From Castanea sativa (taxonomy: Eukaryota > Streptophyta > Magnoliopsida > Fagales > Fagaceae), in NCBI RefSeq assembly GCF_040712315.1, contig NC_134013.1:38920501-38984500 (forward strand): a DNA stretch of 64,000 nucleotides, given 5' to 3'. The notes beneath the pieces are model-generated. The model had not been told where the DNA came from. It searched no databases and was given only the letters and a program-made list of their open reading frames with translations. A program made the position numbers and the translations under genes. This document shows positions 46,601 to 57,860 of this stretch, in pieces. Each line of letters opens with the position of its first letter. Position 1 is the stretch's first letter.

Positions 46601-46823
46601 GGACACATCTAAATTAATCTATGACTTACCCAAGTGCTTTATGATGACAGGGGAAGAGTTGATGGGTATGACGTCCACTACAAGATATGATATATTGAGT
46701 GAAGATGTACTGAAAACCAAAAATTACCAAACATCTACTAATGGGGGGGAGACACTTCAAACCCCAATCAAATTACCCAACATCCACAAACGGGGGGAGA
46801 TACTTCAAACTCCAATCAAATAA
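43667..46823 (+). pseudogene. Tat/Ogre-like gag, split by a TRIM-like element
   Basis: The first part (43667-44430) has a coiled-coil-like N-terminal region, then the retrotransposon gag core: PTLEKFDGTSCPKSHLKMYV, GAAxxLLAQMFQNTLTRAALRW and ITRRDLETTKQEPKESFSAF. The frame is cut at 44430 by the TRIM-like insertion and resumes after 45971 with RPSEEEQLVMVVKNLIPVYH. A stop lies near 46214. The last part (46239-46823) includes LPRPRREFHELYMPMSQVFE and a zinc-binding-like CAYHQSPGHDIDKCFGF. Gag forms the particle that packages element RNA. Non-functional here. Confidence 0.85.
44431..45971 (-). mobile_element. TRIM-like non-autonomous LTR element inside gag
   Basis: Two LTRs of about 535-550 bp (44431-44964 and 45419-45971, TG...CA) surround only 454 bp. 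AATAG flanks it on both sides (44426-44430 and 45972-45976), an exact 5-bp duplication. On the minus strand TTTGGTATCAGAGCAC follows the right LTR, a tRNA-Met type PBS. A purine-rich tract (GTAGAGGGGTCTGATG on the minus strand) lies near the left LTR as a candidate PPT. A minus-strand frame in the middle (MVIIENIVENSIEVKYEDES start) has no known domain. The outer end of the right LTR carries a filler insertion. Confidence 0.85.
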
Positions 46824-46990
46824 TTAAACACCTACATATAGGGGGAGACATTTCGAACACCAATCAAGTAACTCGACATCCACAAATGGGGGGAAACACT
46901 TTAAACCCCAAGATACCAATCCTAATGACCCAACAAAATTGCCCACTTTACAAGGGGGGGGGGGGAGAGACACTTCAAAACCCCACATTT
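46735..46990 (+). repeat. Minisatellite of about 49 bp with G-runs
   Basis: Four to five units of GGGGGGAGACACTTCAAACC plus CCAATCAAATTACC and CAACATCCAC. The last unit has a run of about 13 G (46957-46969). It lies between gag and protease and is partly translated as NGGETLQTPIKLPNIHK. It may have expanded by slippage. Confidence 0.75.
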
Positions 46991-47111
46991 GGAGACTGAC
47001 AACCCAATAGAACCCCTGAATAGATCTACCCAATAAACGCCCGCTGAAGAAGATGAGGTCCTCAAGCAACTACGGAAGACACAAGCCAACATATCTTTAT
47101 GGGGTTTACTC

Positions 47112-48260
47112 ATGGCCTCATACAAGCACTGCCAAGATCTAGTGGGCCTTTTCCATCAAATCCATGTCCTTACAACTGCAACTTCTCAAGATTTGAATGC
47201 TATGATTGGGTCCATAAGTAGGGAGCTCACAACAACTCATTTGATAAAAAAGGGGAAGCACCACAACAACTCATTGCACATTACTATAGATGCCAAAGGT
47301 AAGAGGATTCTGAAGGTTTTAATTGATGATGGAAGTGCCTTGAATGTGTGTCCTTTAAAGACTGAAAGTTGCTTGGGTCTAAGTATTGAAGATTTTGTGC
47401 CGACTGACCAGCATGTAAGGGCATACGACAATAGTAGAAGGGAGGTCTTGGGAACTGTAACACTGGGGCTCACTATAGGGTCGATAATCAAGAAGGTGGA
47501 ATTTCAAGTCTTGAACATAGCATCATGCTCCAATATGCTCATTGGACGACCATGGATCCATGACACAGAAGCCGTACCTTCGTCCCTATACCAAAAGGTT
47601 CAGTTTCCACATGAAGGAGCCATAGTTACCATATATGGCTATACCCTGACTGCTCCTAAGCCCATATTTGGTATCAATTCTGAGAAGGAGCCATTGACTT
47701 TGGATGGCTTTGAAATTGAGAGGCTTGGCTTTGAAAAAAAGGAAGAGGAGGTGGAGAAGAATCCTGTGGACTTTGTTCCCTACAGTAGCAATAATGTGGT
47801 AGCATTGATGAGGAGAATGAATTCCCTTTTGCAAATGAACTTGGGGAAGACTATGAAGAAGCCTACTGTTCAAGTCTCGATGATTCCTACTGCCATACCA
47901 CCTTTTGGGCTAGGCTATAAGCACACTGATGATGACTTGTTAGAGATGGAGGTGAGAAGAATGGCTTGGGCCAAAGCCAAAGCAAAAGGACTTCCTTGTT
48001 CTCTAGAACCCCTAAAGCCCTATACTTCTACATTGAATGGAAAGTTTGTCAAATGTGGAGATAGTCAACACTATTGGGGATTTCCTAAACCAAGATTTGA
48101 TCCTGAGACCAGAACTATGCTGCCTGGGTTCAAGCTACTACTTGATTGCAACAACAAGCTTCCAGAACTAAAGAAGGAAGGTACAACCTGGGTTCCTATT
48201 GATTGGGCTAATTATATGGACCCTTATGCAATGACTATGCTTCTGGGAGATGCCATTTAG
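47112..48260 (+). CDS. Tat/Ogre-like aspartic protease segment of pol
   Basis: An open frame of 382 codons. The N-terminal part (SYKHCQDLVGLFHQIHVLTT) is a conserved linker. The protease core has KRILKVLIDDGSALNVCPLK, where DDGSA occupies the position of the D-T/S-G active site. Then come LGTVTLGLTIG and ASCSNMLIGRPWIHD, the flap and second strand. The C-terminal half contains PPFGLGYKHTDDDLLE and a PGFKLLLDCNN block seen in Ogre-type polyproteins. The protease would process gag-pol. It is uninterrupted, but the gag before it and RT after it are broken. The first ATG is probably not a true start, since pol is normally read from gag. Confidence 0.75.
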   Translation: MASYKHCQDLVGLFHQIHVLTTATSQDLNAMIGSISRELTTTHLIKKGKHHNNSLHITIDAKGKRILKVLIDDGSALNVCPLKTESCLGLSIEDFVPTDQHVRAYDNSRREVLGTVTLGLTIGSIIKKVEFQVLNIASCSNMLIGRPWIHDTEAVPSSLYQKVQFPHEGAIVTIYGYTLTAPKPIFGINSEKEPLTLDGFEIERLGFEKKEEEVEKNPVDFVPYSSNNVVALMRRMNSLLQMNLGKTMKKPTVQVSMIPTAIPPFGLGYKHTDDDLLEMEVRRMAWAKAKAKGLPCSLEPLKPYTSTLNGKFVKCGDSQHYWGFPKPRFDPETRTMLPGFKLLLDCNNKLPELKKEGTTWVPIDWANYMDPYAMTMLLGDAI

Positions 48261-48538
48261 AATATAAAAGAAGAAGAGAATTGGGAGGCTTTCCAACATG
48301 CATTAAAGAGCCCATATAAAGCAAGAAAAAGTGATAAAGATGAGAAAGGGGGAGAAACCCTTGGTGATGATGATAAAGGCAATGACTACTCTTCTGGGAG
48401 ATGCCATTTAGAATATAGAAGAAGAAGAGTATTGGGAGGCTTGCCAACATGCATTAAAGAGCCCATATGAAGCAAGAACAAGTGATAAAGATGAGGAAGG
48501 GGGAGAAGCCCCTAGTGACGATGATAAGGGTTGCAACA
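48241..48538 (+). repeat. Tandem duplication of 149 bp after protease
   Basis: 48241-48389 is repeated at 48390-48538 with few changes (TTCTGGGAGATGCCATTTAG, GGGAGGCTTxCCAACATGC). The first unit contains the protease-frame stop (TTTAGAATAT), so the duplication copied the frame end. Confidence 0.8.
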
Positions 48539-49344
48539 GTGAGAGTGATAGTATTAGTGATAGTAGCAGTAGTGAAAATGGAGATACTAAAGATGATAGC
48601 GACAATGATAGTGAAAGCAACGATAGTGAAAACCATGATAGCCAATATAGTGGCAATGATTGGGGTGGACCCCCTAGAGATAGAGAATATGAAGGTGATG
48701 ATGGGCTTTATTATGAAAACTATGATTATGATGTAGATTACTATGATGAAGATATAAAGGATGCTGTCAACATGGGGAACGATGTTGGGGAGTGACGCTG
48801 ACAGTGATCAATACAGGCTAGAAAATGTGTTAGAAGCTGCAAGAGAGGGGATTGGAGAAGCCGATAATGTAAAATCTGGGCATCTCTTGGATTGGAGATG
48901 TATTGCTGATGTTAGTTCAAAGTCAGGTCCTTAATATAACAAGCATGGTAGAGAAAAACCCTGAGTTAGGGTTATTCCACAATTCAGAACTTGGCTCACT
49001 GATCCTATATACGAAAGAAGAGGATGACGTAGATGCTAGATTGGCCACTCTAAACCAAAAACTGAAGGTCCACAGTCTTAGAAACATAACACGGGAGAGC
49101 CCTGAGATGATAATGAGAAGATGGAAGGGAATGAGTTAGAATACCTCCCTCAATACACCCACCTGAACAACATGGTGAAGCAAGATTTTTTTGGTGATTG
49201 GATGGATAGCATAGAGTGCCTGGATGCTTTCGTAACTGACAAGCCCACGGATATGGAGATGGATGATGAAGCCACAGATTACATGGATGAAGATCTCATG
49301 GTATCCACTAGGAGCCACCTGCCATTGTTGAACCCACGACCGAA
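48539..49344 (+). pseudogene. Acidic linker of the Tat/Ogre-like pol
   Basis: One frame is dense in D, E and S (SESDSISDSSSSENGDTKDD, then SNDSENHDSQYSGNDWGG and YDYDVDYYDEDIKDA) up to a stop near 48795. 48903-49340 has shorter frames (HNSELGSL, MEMDDEATDYMDEDLM). Such acidic tracts between protease and RT are usual in Ogre-like elements. Function unknown. Confidence 0.6.
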
Positions 49345-50566
49345 TTGAAGAACTGGGCGTGGGAGGGAACCGCCCACCCTATAGAGGACTTCGTGAAGAA
49401 GATCAAGACCATCAAGCCAGTCAACCCCGCCAAGAATATTGTTTCTGTCCCTATTGAGTCTATTTCTCCTAGTATTACTATTCTGGTCAATTCAGTTTGT
49501 GATAGTATTCTTGTTGAGTCTATTTCAGTTAAGTCTGTTGAGCTTGTTGAGAACTCTTTTCCTTGTAATATGATTTCTGATTCTGCTTATTTGTTGGCTT
49601 TGAATGTTTTTATTTTTGAAACTGGTAAAGAAACTCTTAATAACATGGAATTAAAACAAGGGCATCTAGAACCCATAAAAGAAGAAACCCAACCTATTAA
49701 CCTAGGAATTGATGATGAACCTAAAATGATACAAGTGGGCAATACCCTAACCACCTCTGAGAAAGATGCATTAGTTGTTCTACTGACAAAGTTCAAAGAG
49801 GTATTTGCATGGTCATATGAATATATGCCTGGGATTAATACAGATATTGTACAACATTGCATCCAAACAGATCCAACCGTGAAGCCGGTCAAGCAGAAAT
49901 TGAGAAGAAAGAAGCTAGAGTGGACTCTTAAGATCAAGGAATAAGTTGAGAAATAGTACAATGCAAGATTCCTGAGGGTGGTCAAGTATCCAGAGTGGTT
50001 AGATAATGTGGTTCCGATGCCAAAGAAAGATGGGAAAGTGAGGATGTGTGTAAACTTCCGAGATTTGAATAAGGCTTGCCCAAATGATGATTTTCCTTTG
50101 CCTCACATTGACATCTTGGTTGACAACACAGTAAGACATGCCTTGCTATCATTTATGGATGGATTTTCAGGGTACAATCAGATTAAGATGGCTTTAGAAG
50201 ATATGGAAAAAACCCCTTTCATTACTTTATGGGGGACATATTGCTACAAGGTCATGCCATTTGGCCTTAATAATGCTGGTGCTACCTACCAATGTACAGC
50301 CACTACTTTTTTGCATGATTTGATCCATAAAGAAGTATGTTTATGTTGATGACATGATAGTGAAGTCCAAAGACCATGAAGGGATATACCAACTTTGTGG
50401 AAGTTCTTTAAAAGAATCCGATTCTACAAGTTGCTGCTGAATCCAAAGAAGTGCACTTTCGAAGTCACATCCAAGAAGCTACTGGGGTTTATGGTAAGTT
50501 ATAGAGGAATTAAAGTCGACCTTGACAAAATTAAAGCAATTGTAGAGATGAAGCCTTCAAGGACTA
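49345..50566 (+). pseudogene. Tat/Ogre-like reverse transcriptase, truncated
   Basis: The frame from 49345 reaches TLTTSEKDALVVLLTKFKEV and FAWSYEYMPGINTDIVQH, then stops at 49942. It resumes with WLDNVVPMPKKDGKVRMCVN, FRDLNKACPNDDFPLPHIDI, SFMDGFSGYNQIKMA and PFGLNNAGATYQ, all classic Ty3/Gypsy RT blocks. A one-base frameshift precedes YVDD at about 50342. After 50400 the frame is broken repeatedly, and sequence ends at 50566 where an inverted LTR begins. The RNase H domain that should follow is largely missing. Confidence 0.88.
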
Positions 50567-51413
50567 TGTGAGAGACTGGGAAATTGCCTCTAAAAAAAGA
50601 GAGATTTTTGCGTGCTTTTTAGGGCACCTCTCTTTTTGGATAAGTTGACACTTATTTTTTATACAAAAAATAAGAAAAAAATAAATATATACAAATACAT
50701 GATTGAATTGTTCCATTCATTGATTAAATAAAAAATTACATATTTGAAAAATTGAAAAATTACATGGCTTTGGGTCCTAGTTACAAACTACCAAATAATT
50801 ACATGGCTTTTTGTCCTAGTTACATTCTACCTAAAATAAAAATAAATACAAGGCTTAGATTTACTTATCCAAATACCTAAATTCGGAGGATAGGTTACGA
50901 AATGGGAAGGTGTTAGGCACCCATTCCGCCCAGACAGAGTCTGGTATTCTTGACTCTTGTGACCAATGTACCATTTTATACATGTCATGAATGATATTTT
51001 GAACATGTGAATAAAATAAAATCAAAAAAATTTATTTATGAACGAAATCTCTTCTTTTGTTTTAAAAAAATTCAGATCTGTTTTGATTGGTAAAAAAAAT
51101 TGATTTTAATTTGGCAAAATACCAGATCTGTTTTGTATTATGTAGAAAAAGTGTTGGAGGTAAAAATTCAGATCTGTTTTGATTATATAAAATAAAGTCT
51201 TTTGGTTTGAAAAAAAGTATCAGATCTGTTTTTTAATAACTAAAAAAAATGGTTTTTGGATTTATAAAAGATTAGATCTGTTTTGAGATAATAAAAAAAA
51301 AAATGTTTCTTTGATAAGAGAAAAATCATATCTGGTTTGTATATGTTAAAAAAAGAATGAAAAATATTCTTTTAAGAAGAGAGTTTCACTCATTATCTAA
51401 ATTTATGCAACAT

Positions 51414-51418
51414 GAATT
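51414..51418. repeat. TSD of the nested Copia-like element, left
   Basis: GAATT here matches GAATT at 59727-59731 exactly. Confidence 0.85.
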
Positions 51419-52245
51419 TGTACGTTTTTTAGACCCCTTAAACACAACCAAATTAACCTAATTATTTAGCCAAGTGATTAACTTAGGTAAATTATGAGTT
51501 CTAGGTTAACACATATTAATCATATCATTGTAAAGGGCGGAAAATAAAGAACGTAACAATATGATAACCTAGAAAAACCAAACCGGTAAAAAACCTGGGG
51601 AAGATTTAACCTAGCTATCCTCAAGGTAAAACTGAATCCACTATGAAAGAATTGAAGTTTACACAATAGTGACTTAGACCACTAACATCCTATTGCTACC
51701 TCGAGTAGGAAACTTACAACCACGACCACATGACAGCTCCGAGTCCACAGATTACTTCTTTCTTAAATTCCCAGCAAGCACAAGCACTCCTGCTTGTATA
51801 TCTTTAAGCTCTTGAAATTGCAACTGAATTGATCACCAAGCTCTTGAAATCAATCTAGATCTTGATAACCCTAAGTATATGTGAAGGCAAACACCTCTAG
51901 ATCTCACATAAGATTCACACACACAACATAAAGAGCATACCTAAAATGTGGCTAGGGTTTTCCCTTTTATACCTAGGGCAAAACATAAAACCTTACACGT
52001 AAAATGGGCTTGGTCTGAGTTGGAAATTCTACAAAAAAACAATCTACACGAGCTTCGATCGATCGAGTCTAATTTTTGATCAATCGAGCTAGGCAGATTT
52101 ACACAGTAAATCCTGCAGTACACTCGATTCTAACTTTACAACTTAAACATACTTTGAGTAAGTCTAAAACAAGACCAAACGTTTTGATCACAGTTTGCCA
52201 ACATTACAAATTGAAGTTCTAAACCTAAAGCCTTAGAACCTAACA
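51419..52245 (-). mobile_element. 3' LTR of the Copia-like element
   Basis: Minus orientation: TGTTAGGTTCTAAGGCTTTAGG at 52245 to AAACGTACA at 51419. Closely matches the 5' LTR apart from the solo LTR inserted there. A cluster of GATCGATCGA-type motifs lies at 52056-52090. Confidence 0.85.
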
Positions 52246-52258
52246 AGCTCCCCCTTTG
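52246..52258 (-). other. Polypurine tract of the Copia-like element
   Basis: On the minus strand CCAAAGGGGGAGCT directly precedes the 3' LTR, as expected for plus-strand priming. Confidence 0.7.
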
Positions 52259-52780
52259 GCAATTCGTGACAAAACACAAACTTAACAAAGTGCTCAAAGT
52301 TACAAATAAAAATAGCCCAATATAGAATCATAGCCCAACAAAACAAATTCAACCTAACTACTATCCATTAGTTGTAAGTTTAGACAGCAGTACGACTGAA
52401 TCAACCTATATATTCCTGTAACACTTAACAAACACATAAATGCATGTGTGGAAAATACAAGTAACCAAATATAACTTCTTGATTTCACATAACACAAAAT
52501 AAAGACATATATCATGAATAACCTCATAAATATAAACCAATAAATAATGTGAAACAAGAAACATATAACATCAAAATATCTCCCCCTATCATGGATAACC
52601 CAACACAATACATCATGAGCCAAAAGCAATGTAAATATAGAATGAAGCATCCAGATACAATCTACAAACTCCAAAGCTCCAAGACATATCAAATATATAA
52701 AAAAATCTCCCCCTAACAACAAAAACACCTCTCTACAACATATGTACTCCCCCTTTTTGTGACGAATTGCCAAAGGGCAT

Positions 52781-53953
52781 TCACTCATCATCAAAAGGAG
52801 ATAGCGCTCTAATACTCTCCAAAAGCGCTTGCAAAGCACGAAGCTCATCAAGCATGTCCACCAAAAGCTGACCATGAGCTACCTGAACGGTCATGATAGT
52901 CTCCAACATACGACAAATGTCGGAATCATCCGAAGTAGAAGGTGGAGGAACATCAGCAGTAGCAGTAGGATCGACAGACGCCTCGACAGAAGTATCACTT
53001 GTAGAGGAAGAAGGAGGAGGAGCGACACCAGAAGACTTATTCCTAGGACGCTTACAGCTTGCTCTCATTTGAGCATCCCTTTGCCTAAGAAAGGTGGCAC
53101 CTATAGGAGCAATGATATGAACATTCTCAGACGTGAGAAATTTTTCTAAACCCAAATGCAGAAGAATCCGATGAAAAAAAAAACAGGGAAGAAAAGAGCA
53201 TGAGAAACAGAACTACTCCCGATGAACCTCAATCAAATAATGAATAAAAAGATGAGGAAAACTCATAGGAGCATCGGTAACAATGGCATACAAAAATGCA
53301 CATCTCTCAATAGGAATGGTGTGCAAATGAGAGATAGGCCACAAAGAATGACAAGCAATCCTGAAGAAAAGATAATGAATCTTAGTCAACTCAGCAAACA
53401 TGATCTGAGGATCAGAACTCCACTGGATAGAAGTACCAGTGATGTATGACATGATGTCATCAAGCGGAGGAGACTCATCGTAAGGATAGACAGGATTCTG
53501 GACCACTGGCACCCCAAGAGTAGCAGCCACTACTGAAGGAGTAATGGTGTACTCGTCACCCCGTATCCAACTTCTCACAAGAGTGTTGGAATCATAAGAG
53601 TGGACTGAGAAGTTCGAGTAGAACTCTCTGATTAAGGTTGTCGGAGGGGGATGAGAAATATCCAACAAAGGTAACCAACCCCTATGCTCAAAGTTTCTTC
53701 TAATCTTAGGATCAAGCTCATCTAAAACAACCTTTCTCTCAGCCCAGACGTTTCTAAGAAGGTTCAAAGTCTCATATGTTTCCTGATTCTTTTCACTAAG
53801 AAACCTATCACTCTCAAAGGAAGGAGCAAAAGAAGAGGAGGCTTTTCTATTGGCTCTAGTTTTCCTAGGCATTGTGCTATGGATAGGACAAGACACACAG
53901 ACAGAACCAAAAGAAAACAAAACAAAAACCAAGGGCAGACTGCAAGTTAGCAC
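52781..53953 (-). pseudogene. Accessory ORF: putative plant transposon protein
   Basis: The first frame (53953-53213, about 246 codons; a better start is probably MPRKTRANRKASSSF at about 53872) contains FLSEKNQETYETLNLLRN, RRNFEHRGWLPLLD, IREFYSNFSVHSYDSNTLV, SWIRGDEYTITPSVVAATLG and HTIPIERCAFLYAIV. These match my memory of the 'putative plant transposon protein' domain common in plant repeats. The second frame (53155-52781) continues with IAPIGATFLRQRDAQMRAS and a Ser/Pro-rich linker. A T-homopolymer near 53170-53185 and a stop at 53213 separate the frames, so the product is probably frameshifted. It lies 3' of gag on the same strand, where Copia pol is normally found. Biochemical role unknown. 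Confidence 0.65.
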
Positions 53954-55899
53954 AAAACAAAAATAGAAAAAGAAAAAAAAAATCTATATGATGCATGAGT
54001 AGTATAATCAGATGATGCATGATCTAATGCAGTGAGAATAAGTTCAATTTAACTTTAAAATCACAAAATTGGCTTGAGCATAGAGTTTATATTAAAAACC
54101 CCAAAATTTTGAAAAACCACTTATACAATTTTCAAGAAATTGACCAATTGATCATTAAACAAGATAGATAATACATTATAATGATCAAATTAATCAATCC
54201 AACAAGCCAATTTCATCTAATTAAACTCAATTGAACAAAATCCCCAAATTGGGTAAATTCAAGCCCTAGAAATTCCAATTTTTCACAAACCACCAAATTG
54301 ATCGAATTATTTCATAAGAAACATGTTCATAGCATCCCACAACAAAAATCCATTGATCAATTTCCAAAGAAAATGCTTGAATCAACAAAAATCCCAATTT
54401 CCCTTAGGTTCGAAAAATGCCCAAAATGCATGACAAAAATGCATGAAACATGAAAATAAATGAAAAAGGAAGGGCAATATGGTCTTACCGGCCTTGGGAG
54501 AGAAAAACCTTGCAAAAAGATCGGAGGAAAATGACAAAAATCTTGATCGGAAGCCTTGACCGATCGGATAGAGAGAGAAAAAGTTTTAAAAAAAATTGAA
54601 AAGTGTTTGAACAAATGATAAACAACCGTTTTTAAAAAACTCTCTATACGACTTTTGATTGATCGAAAATTAGTTTTGATCGATCGAAAATGCTTCGATT
54701 GATCTAGCACCAATCAAAATAGACAGAAGCTGACCAAAATTTTAATCGCAATTTCGATCGGTCGAGAAATAGGTTCGATCGATCAAAATTTTGGAAAAAA
54801 CAAATTTTTGAAAATCAAAACACTTTTACGCTGAAACTCCTCAAAGCATTGAATTTTATGAATAAAATGTATGAGTATGAGATGAAATGCTTTTCAAAAA
54901 CACTTGTTTTGATCCTAGTTTTCCCAAAATTTAGAGTTTCCATCAATTATCCTTAAAAACCAAACTGCAAACATGTTTTGCATAAAACTCATCGAATTTT
55001 CAAACTTGATTGGCCAAACCAAGATCACACACAATAACATGTACAAAGTTTAGCAAAGAGTAACTTGTGTAGTGTGTGCAACTAACAAAAGCTTGAGATA
55101 GATGTGAGGTGATATGTGAATAGAATTCAAGCACAATTTCTACAAAATCCATCTCATACATTTAAGAGAGACTATCCCTTAAAGAGTTACATCATATAAC
55201 TCCCACCTCTCCTAAGATAAAAGCTTGCAATCATGTAAGTTTTTTAAAATTGCCTTATAATGTCACACCAATTTTATTTGATCAGAAACTTATTAAGAAT
55301 TAGCCAAGATAATGTACACACCAATTTTATTTGATTGATTTAATTATAGTCTAATAATGTACACACCAATTTTATCATTTAAACTGAGGCTACACCTTAT
55401 GTTCTTTTTGTACATGTGCTACACTTTCTCGAGCACAAAATCTTATGATATGCACTAAGGTGTTCATGATTGACTAGTAAACAGTGGTGAGATGGTTATT
55501 TATGCATTTCTCATTAAGATCAAGTCCGACAATCAAAGGAATGTGACTTCAAGATTAAGATCAAATGATCAAAAACTATTAACATCTCCCACACAACATG
55601 CACTACAAAGCTCAAACTAGTAAAGTGCAATAAAAGAAGTTCATCCAAGCTAAACAAGGTACATAAACATGTTGTGTAAAGATAAATTTGGCCAACCTTG
55701 ATTTCAAATCCAAGAAAAAAAAGTGCACAACAAATTTTGCTTCCCTTTCTCTTCCTTTTTATTTTTATTTTTATTTTTGAAAAAAAAAACAAAAGACAAC
55801 CTAGAATGAAATGCATGAATGTTATGCAATGCAAATCCTAGAAAAACAAAGAAAAAAAAACAACAAAGAAGAATGATCACAAAGAAAAAGGCAATGAAG
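53954..55899. other. Non-coding interior of the Copia-like element
   Basis: This is A/T-rich with no recognisable protein. GATCGATCGA-type palindromes cluster at 54650-54790. Minus-strand open frames here lack domains. The region replaces the pol genes of an autonomous Copia element. Confidence 0.6.
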
Positions 55900-56754
55900 C
55901 ACAAGAACCATGTCAGAAAGACTTAATTAGATCGAGCCTTTTGCATCCAAAGCCTTTTAGATGCAACTCTAGCATTAGAGTTATTATTCACAATAGAATT
56001 CTGAGCAACTCCAGGATTGGTATAAAGGTTTAAAGCCTTTACCAACTCGCCAATAAGTATCGTAGGATCTTGTGCTTGAGGCATTGGTACTTTTGGTTTA
56101 TTTGCTCACTTAGCAGCTCGCAACTTGAAATAGTTTGGATGTATATGCCTAGACTTTCCACAAAAATGACAAACTTAAGCAGGTCTATCATGCAACTTGC
56201 CCTTAGAAGGAGGTGTAACTTCTTAGGAGGTGTAACTTGCCCTTACTCTTGAAGATCAACCTAATCTTCCTAGGAGGTGTAATTTCTACAGATTTGACAA
56301 CCTCACTCACAGGGGTTCCACAAGAAGGAACAAAGTTTGTGGAATGTGTTTCAGAAACAGAGATACTTTCTACAAAACCTAAGCCAGTTTTGTCTGAGGG
56401 AGACTTTTGAACACTCAGCATATGATCAAGTTTGGAACTAGCGGACCTATTAGTTTGTTCTCTAGTAACAGATAATTCATGTTCCAAATTCTTAACTTTA
56501 TCAAGCAAAAGCATATTCTCAGTCTTCACATTATTCAAAAATTCATTAGTATCAAACAGTTTCACAAGCAAATTTTTCTTATCAAGTTCAAGAGATGCAA
56601 TTTTCTTTAAGCCTAGATCAATATTCATAACATCCTTTGCAGAAAATTTGTAAAGCTTATTGTAGGCTTCTTGTAAATCTGCATCCTCAGAGAGTTCCTC
56701 ATCAGAAGGGTTCCTCATCAGAAGGGTTCTCCTCAACAGCAACACTTTCATCAA
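55900..56754 (-). pseudogene. Copia gag C-terminus with coiled coil and second zinc knuckle
   Basis: It begins in a frame overlapping the end of gag (LSEDADLQEAYNKLYKF). Heptad-like ASLELDKKNLLVKLFDTNEF and NMLLLDKVKNLEHELSV suggest a coiled coil. Further on, CHFCGKSRHIHPNYF is a second zinc-knuckle-like motif whose last cysteine is tyrosine. Stops separate the pieces, and the overlap with gag points to a frameshift near 56710 inside repeated SDEEPF-like codons. Confidence 0.65.
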
Positions 56755-57802
56755 CTACAACAGTAGCAGTGAAAGTAATAAAGTTTCCATCCTCATCACT
56801 ACCAGACTCATTGTCAGAAATTTTATCATCATTAAGGGTTACAGCCATAGCTTCACCCTTAGACCTCAAGAATGTTGGACATTCAGATTTCACATGACCA
56901 TACCCTTGACAACCAAAACATTGTTGACTCATAGAATTATTAGAAGGTTGACCTAATTTTTCTTTAGATTTCTCATTATTGTACACCTTAGTGGGTTCAT
57001 TCCTCCTAAAATTTCTAGATTCAGGATTGCTTTGACCTCTTGCCCTTCTGTTGTTGTTCCTAAGAAAGTTTCTAAAGTTCTTGGCAAGATAGGCAATCTC
57101 TGTAGCAGAGAGCTCATCATCAAATCCACTCACATCAACATCATCAACTAACTTAAGAGCCATTGATTTGGATTTGCTAGTCTTAGGTAGGTCCAATTCA
57201 TAGGACTGAAGAGATCCTACAAGTTCATCAACAGGGATGAAGTCCACATCCTTGCTTTCAGTGATGACAGTTACTTTGGGTCTAAAATATTCAGTCAAAG
57301 ATCTAAGTATCTTCCTAAAAATTTTAGGTTGATCATAAATTTCACCTAGATTATAAGCAGAATTAACAATATCATTAAGCTTAGCATAGAATTCATCAAA
57401 AGTTTCATTGTCAGACATCCTAATGCTTTCAAATCTAGTTGTTAACTGCTGCAACTTATTGATCTTAACTGCCTTCGTGCCTTCATCCACAGTTTGAAGA
57501 ATATTCCATGCAGTGTGAGCAACCTCAACATTAGAGATTCTCTTGAATTCCTCCATAGAAACAGCATTAAAAATAGCGTTCATAGCTTTGCTATTAAAAG
57601 CGGCTGTTTCTTTCTGAGAAGTTTGCCACTCATTCATTGGAGTAGTGGGCTTCTCCCATCCGTACTCAACGGAGCTCCAAACTCTCTCATCAATAGATTT
57701 CAGGAAAGCTTTTATCTTTACTTTCCAATAAGCATAGTTGTTCCCATCAAAGTGAGGTGGAATCACAAGAGAGTGACCGTGTTCCATGAAAACAGGGGTC
57801 AA
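56702..57802 (-). CDS. Copia-type gag protein with CCHC zinc knuckle
   Basis: A 366-codon open frame. N-terminal blocks PPHFDGNNYAYWKVKIKAFL and NEWQTSQKETAAFNSKAMNA, the UBN2-type core (ISNVEVAHTAWNILQTV), TTRFESIRMSDNETFDEFYA and LGEIYDQPKIFRKILRSL are typical of plant Copia gag. A basic linker (RNNNRRARGQSNPESRNFRR) is followed by CFGCQGYGHVKSEC, a complete C-x2-C-x4-H-x4-C knuckle at about residues 300-313. Gag assembles the particle and binds RNA. The first in-frame ATG may be upstream of the true start; MEHGHSLVIPPHF (six residues in) is equally likely. No stop interrupts it, so it could be made if transcribed. Confidence 0.85.
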   Translation of the reverse strand: MTPVFMEHGHSLVIPPHFDGNNYAYWKVKIKAFLKSIDERVWSSVEYGWEKPTTPMNEWQTSQKETAAFNSKAMNAIFNAVSMEEFKRISNVEVAHTAWNILQTVDEGTKAVKINKLQQLTTRFESIRMSDNETFDEFYAKLNDIVNSAYNLGEIYDQPKIFRKILRSLTEYFRPKVTVITESKDVDFIPVDELVGSLQSYELDLPKTSKSKSMALKLVDDVDVSGFDDELSATEIAYLAKNFRNFLRNNNRRARGQSNPESRNFRRNEPTKVYNNEKSKEKLGQPSNNSMSQQCFGCQGYGHVKSECPTFLRSKGEAMAVTLNDDKISDNESGSDEDGNFITFTATVVVDESVAVEENPSDEEPF

Positions 57803-57845
57803 GGATCAACTCTTAGATCAAAAGATCTAAACACTAGAGCTAACT

Positions 57846-57858
57846 CGCTCTGATACCA
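57846..57858 (-). other. Primer binding site of the Copia-like element
   Basis: On the minus strand TGGTATCAGAGCG lies two bases after the 5' LTR end; this is the standard initiator tRNA-Met primer site of plant retrotransposons. Confidence 0.85.
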
Positions 57859-57860
57859 CT

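Noticed and set aside
48408..48736. Ile/Val/Met-rich and Leu/Ser-rich frames on both strands
   Set aside because: Shadows of the Asp/Ser-rich linker of the Tat element (GAT/AGT repeats).
52354..52875. Cys/Phe-rich minus-strand frame beside the Copia 3' LTR
   Set aside because: It overlaps the end of the accessory ORF in another frame and has no conserved pattern.
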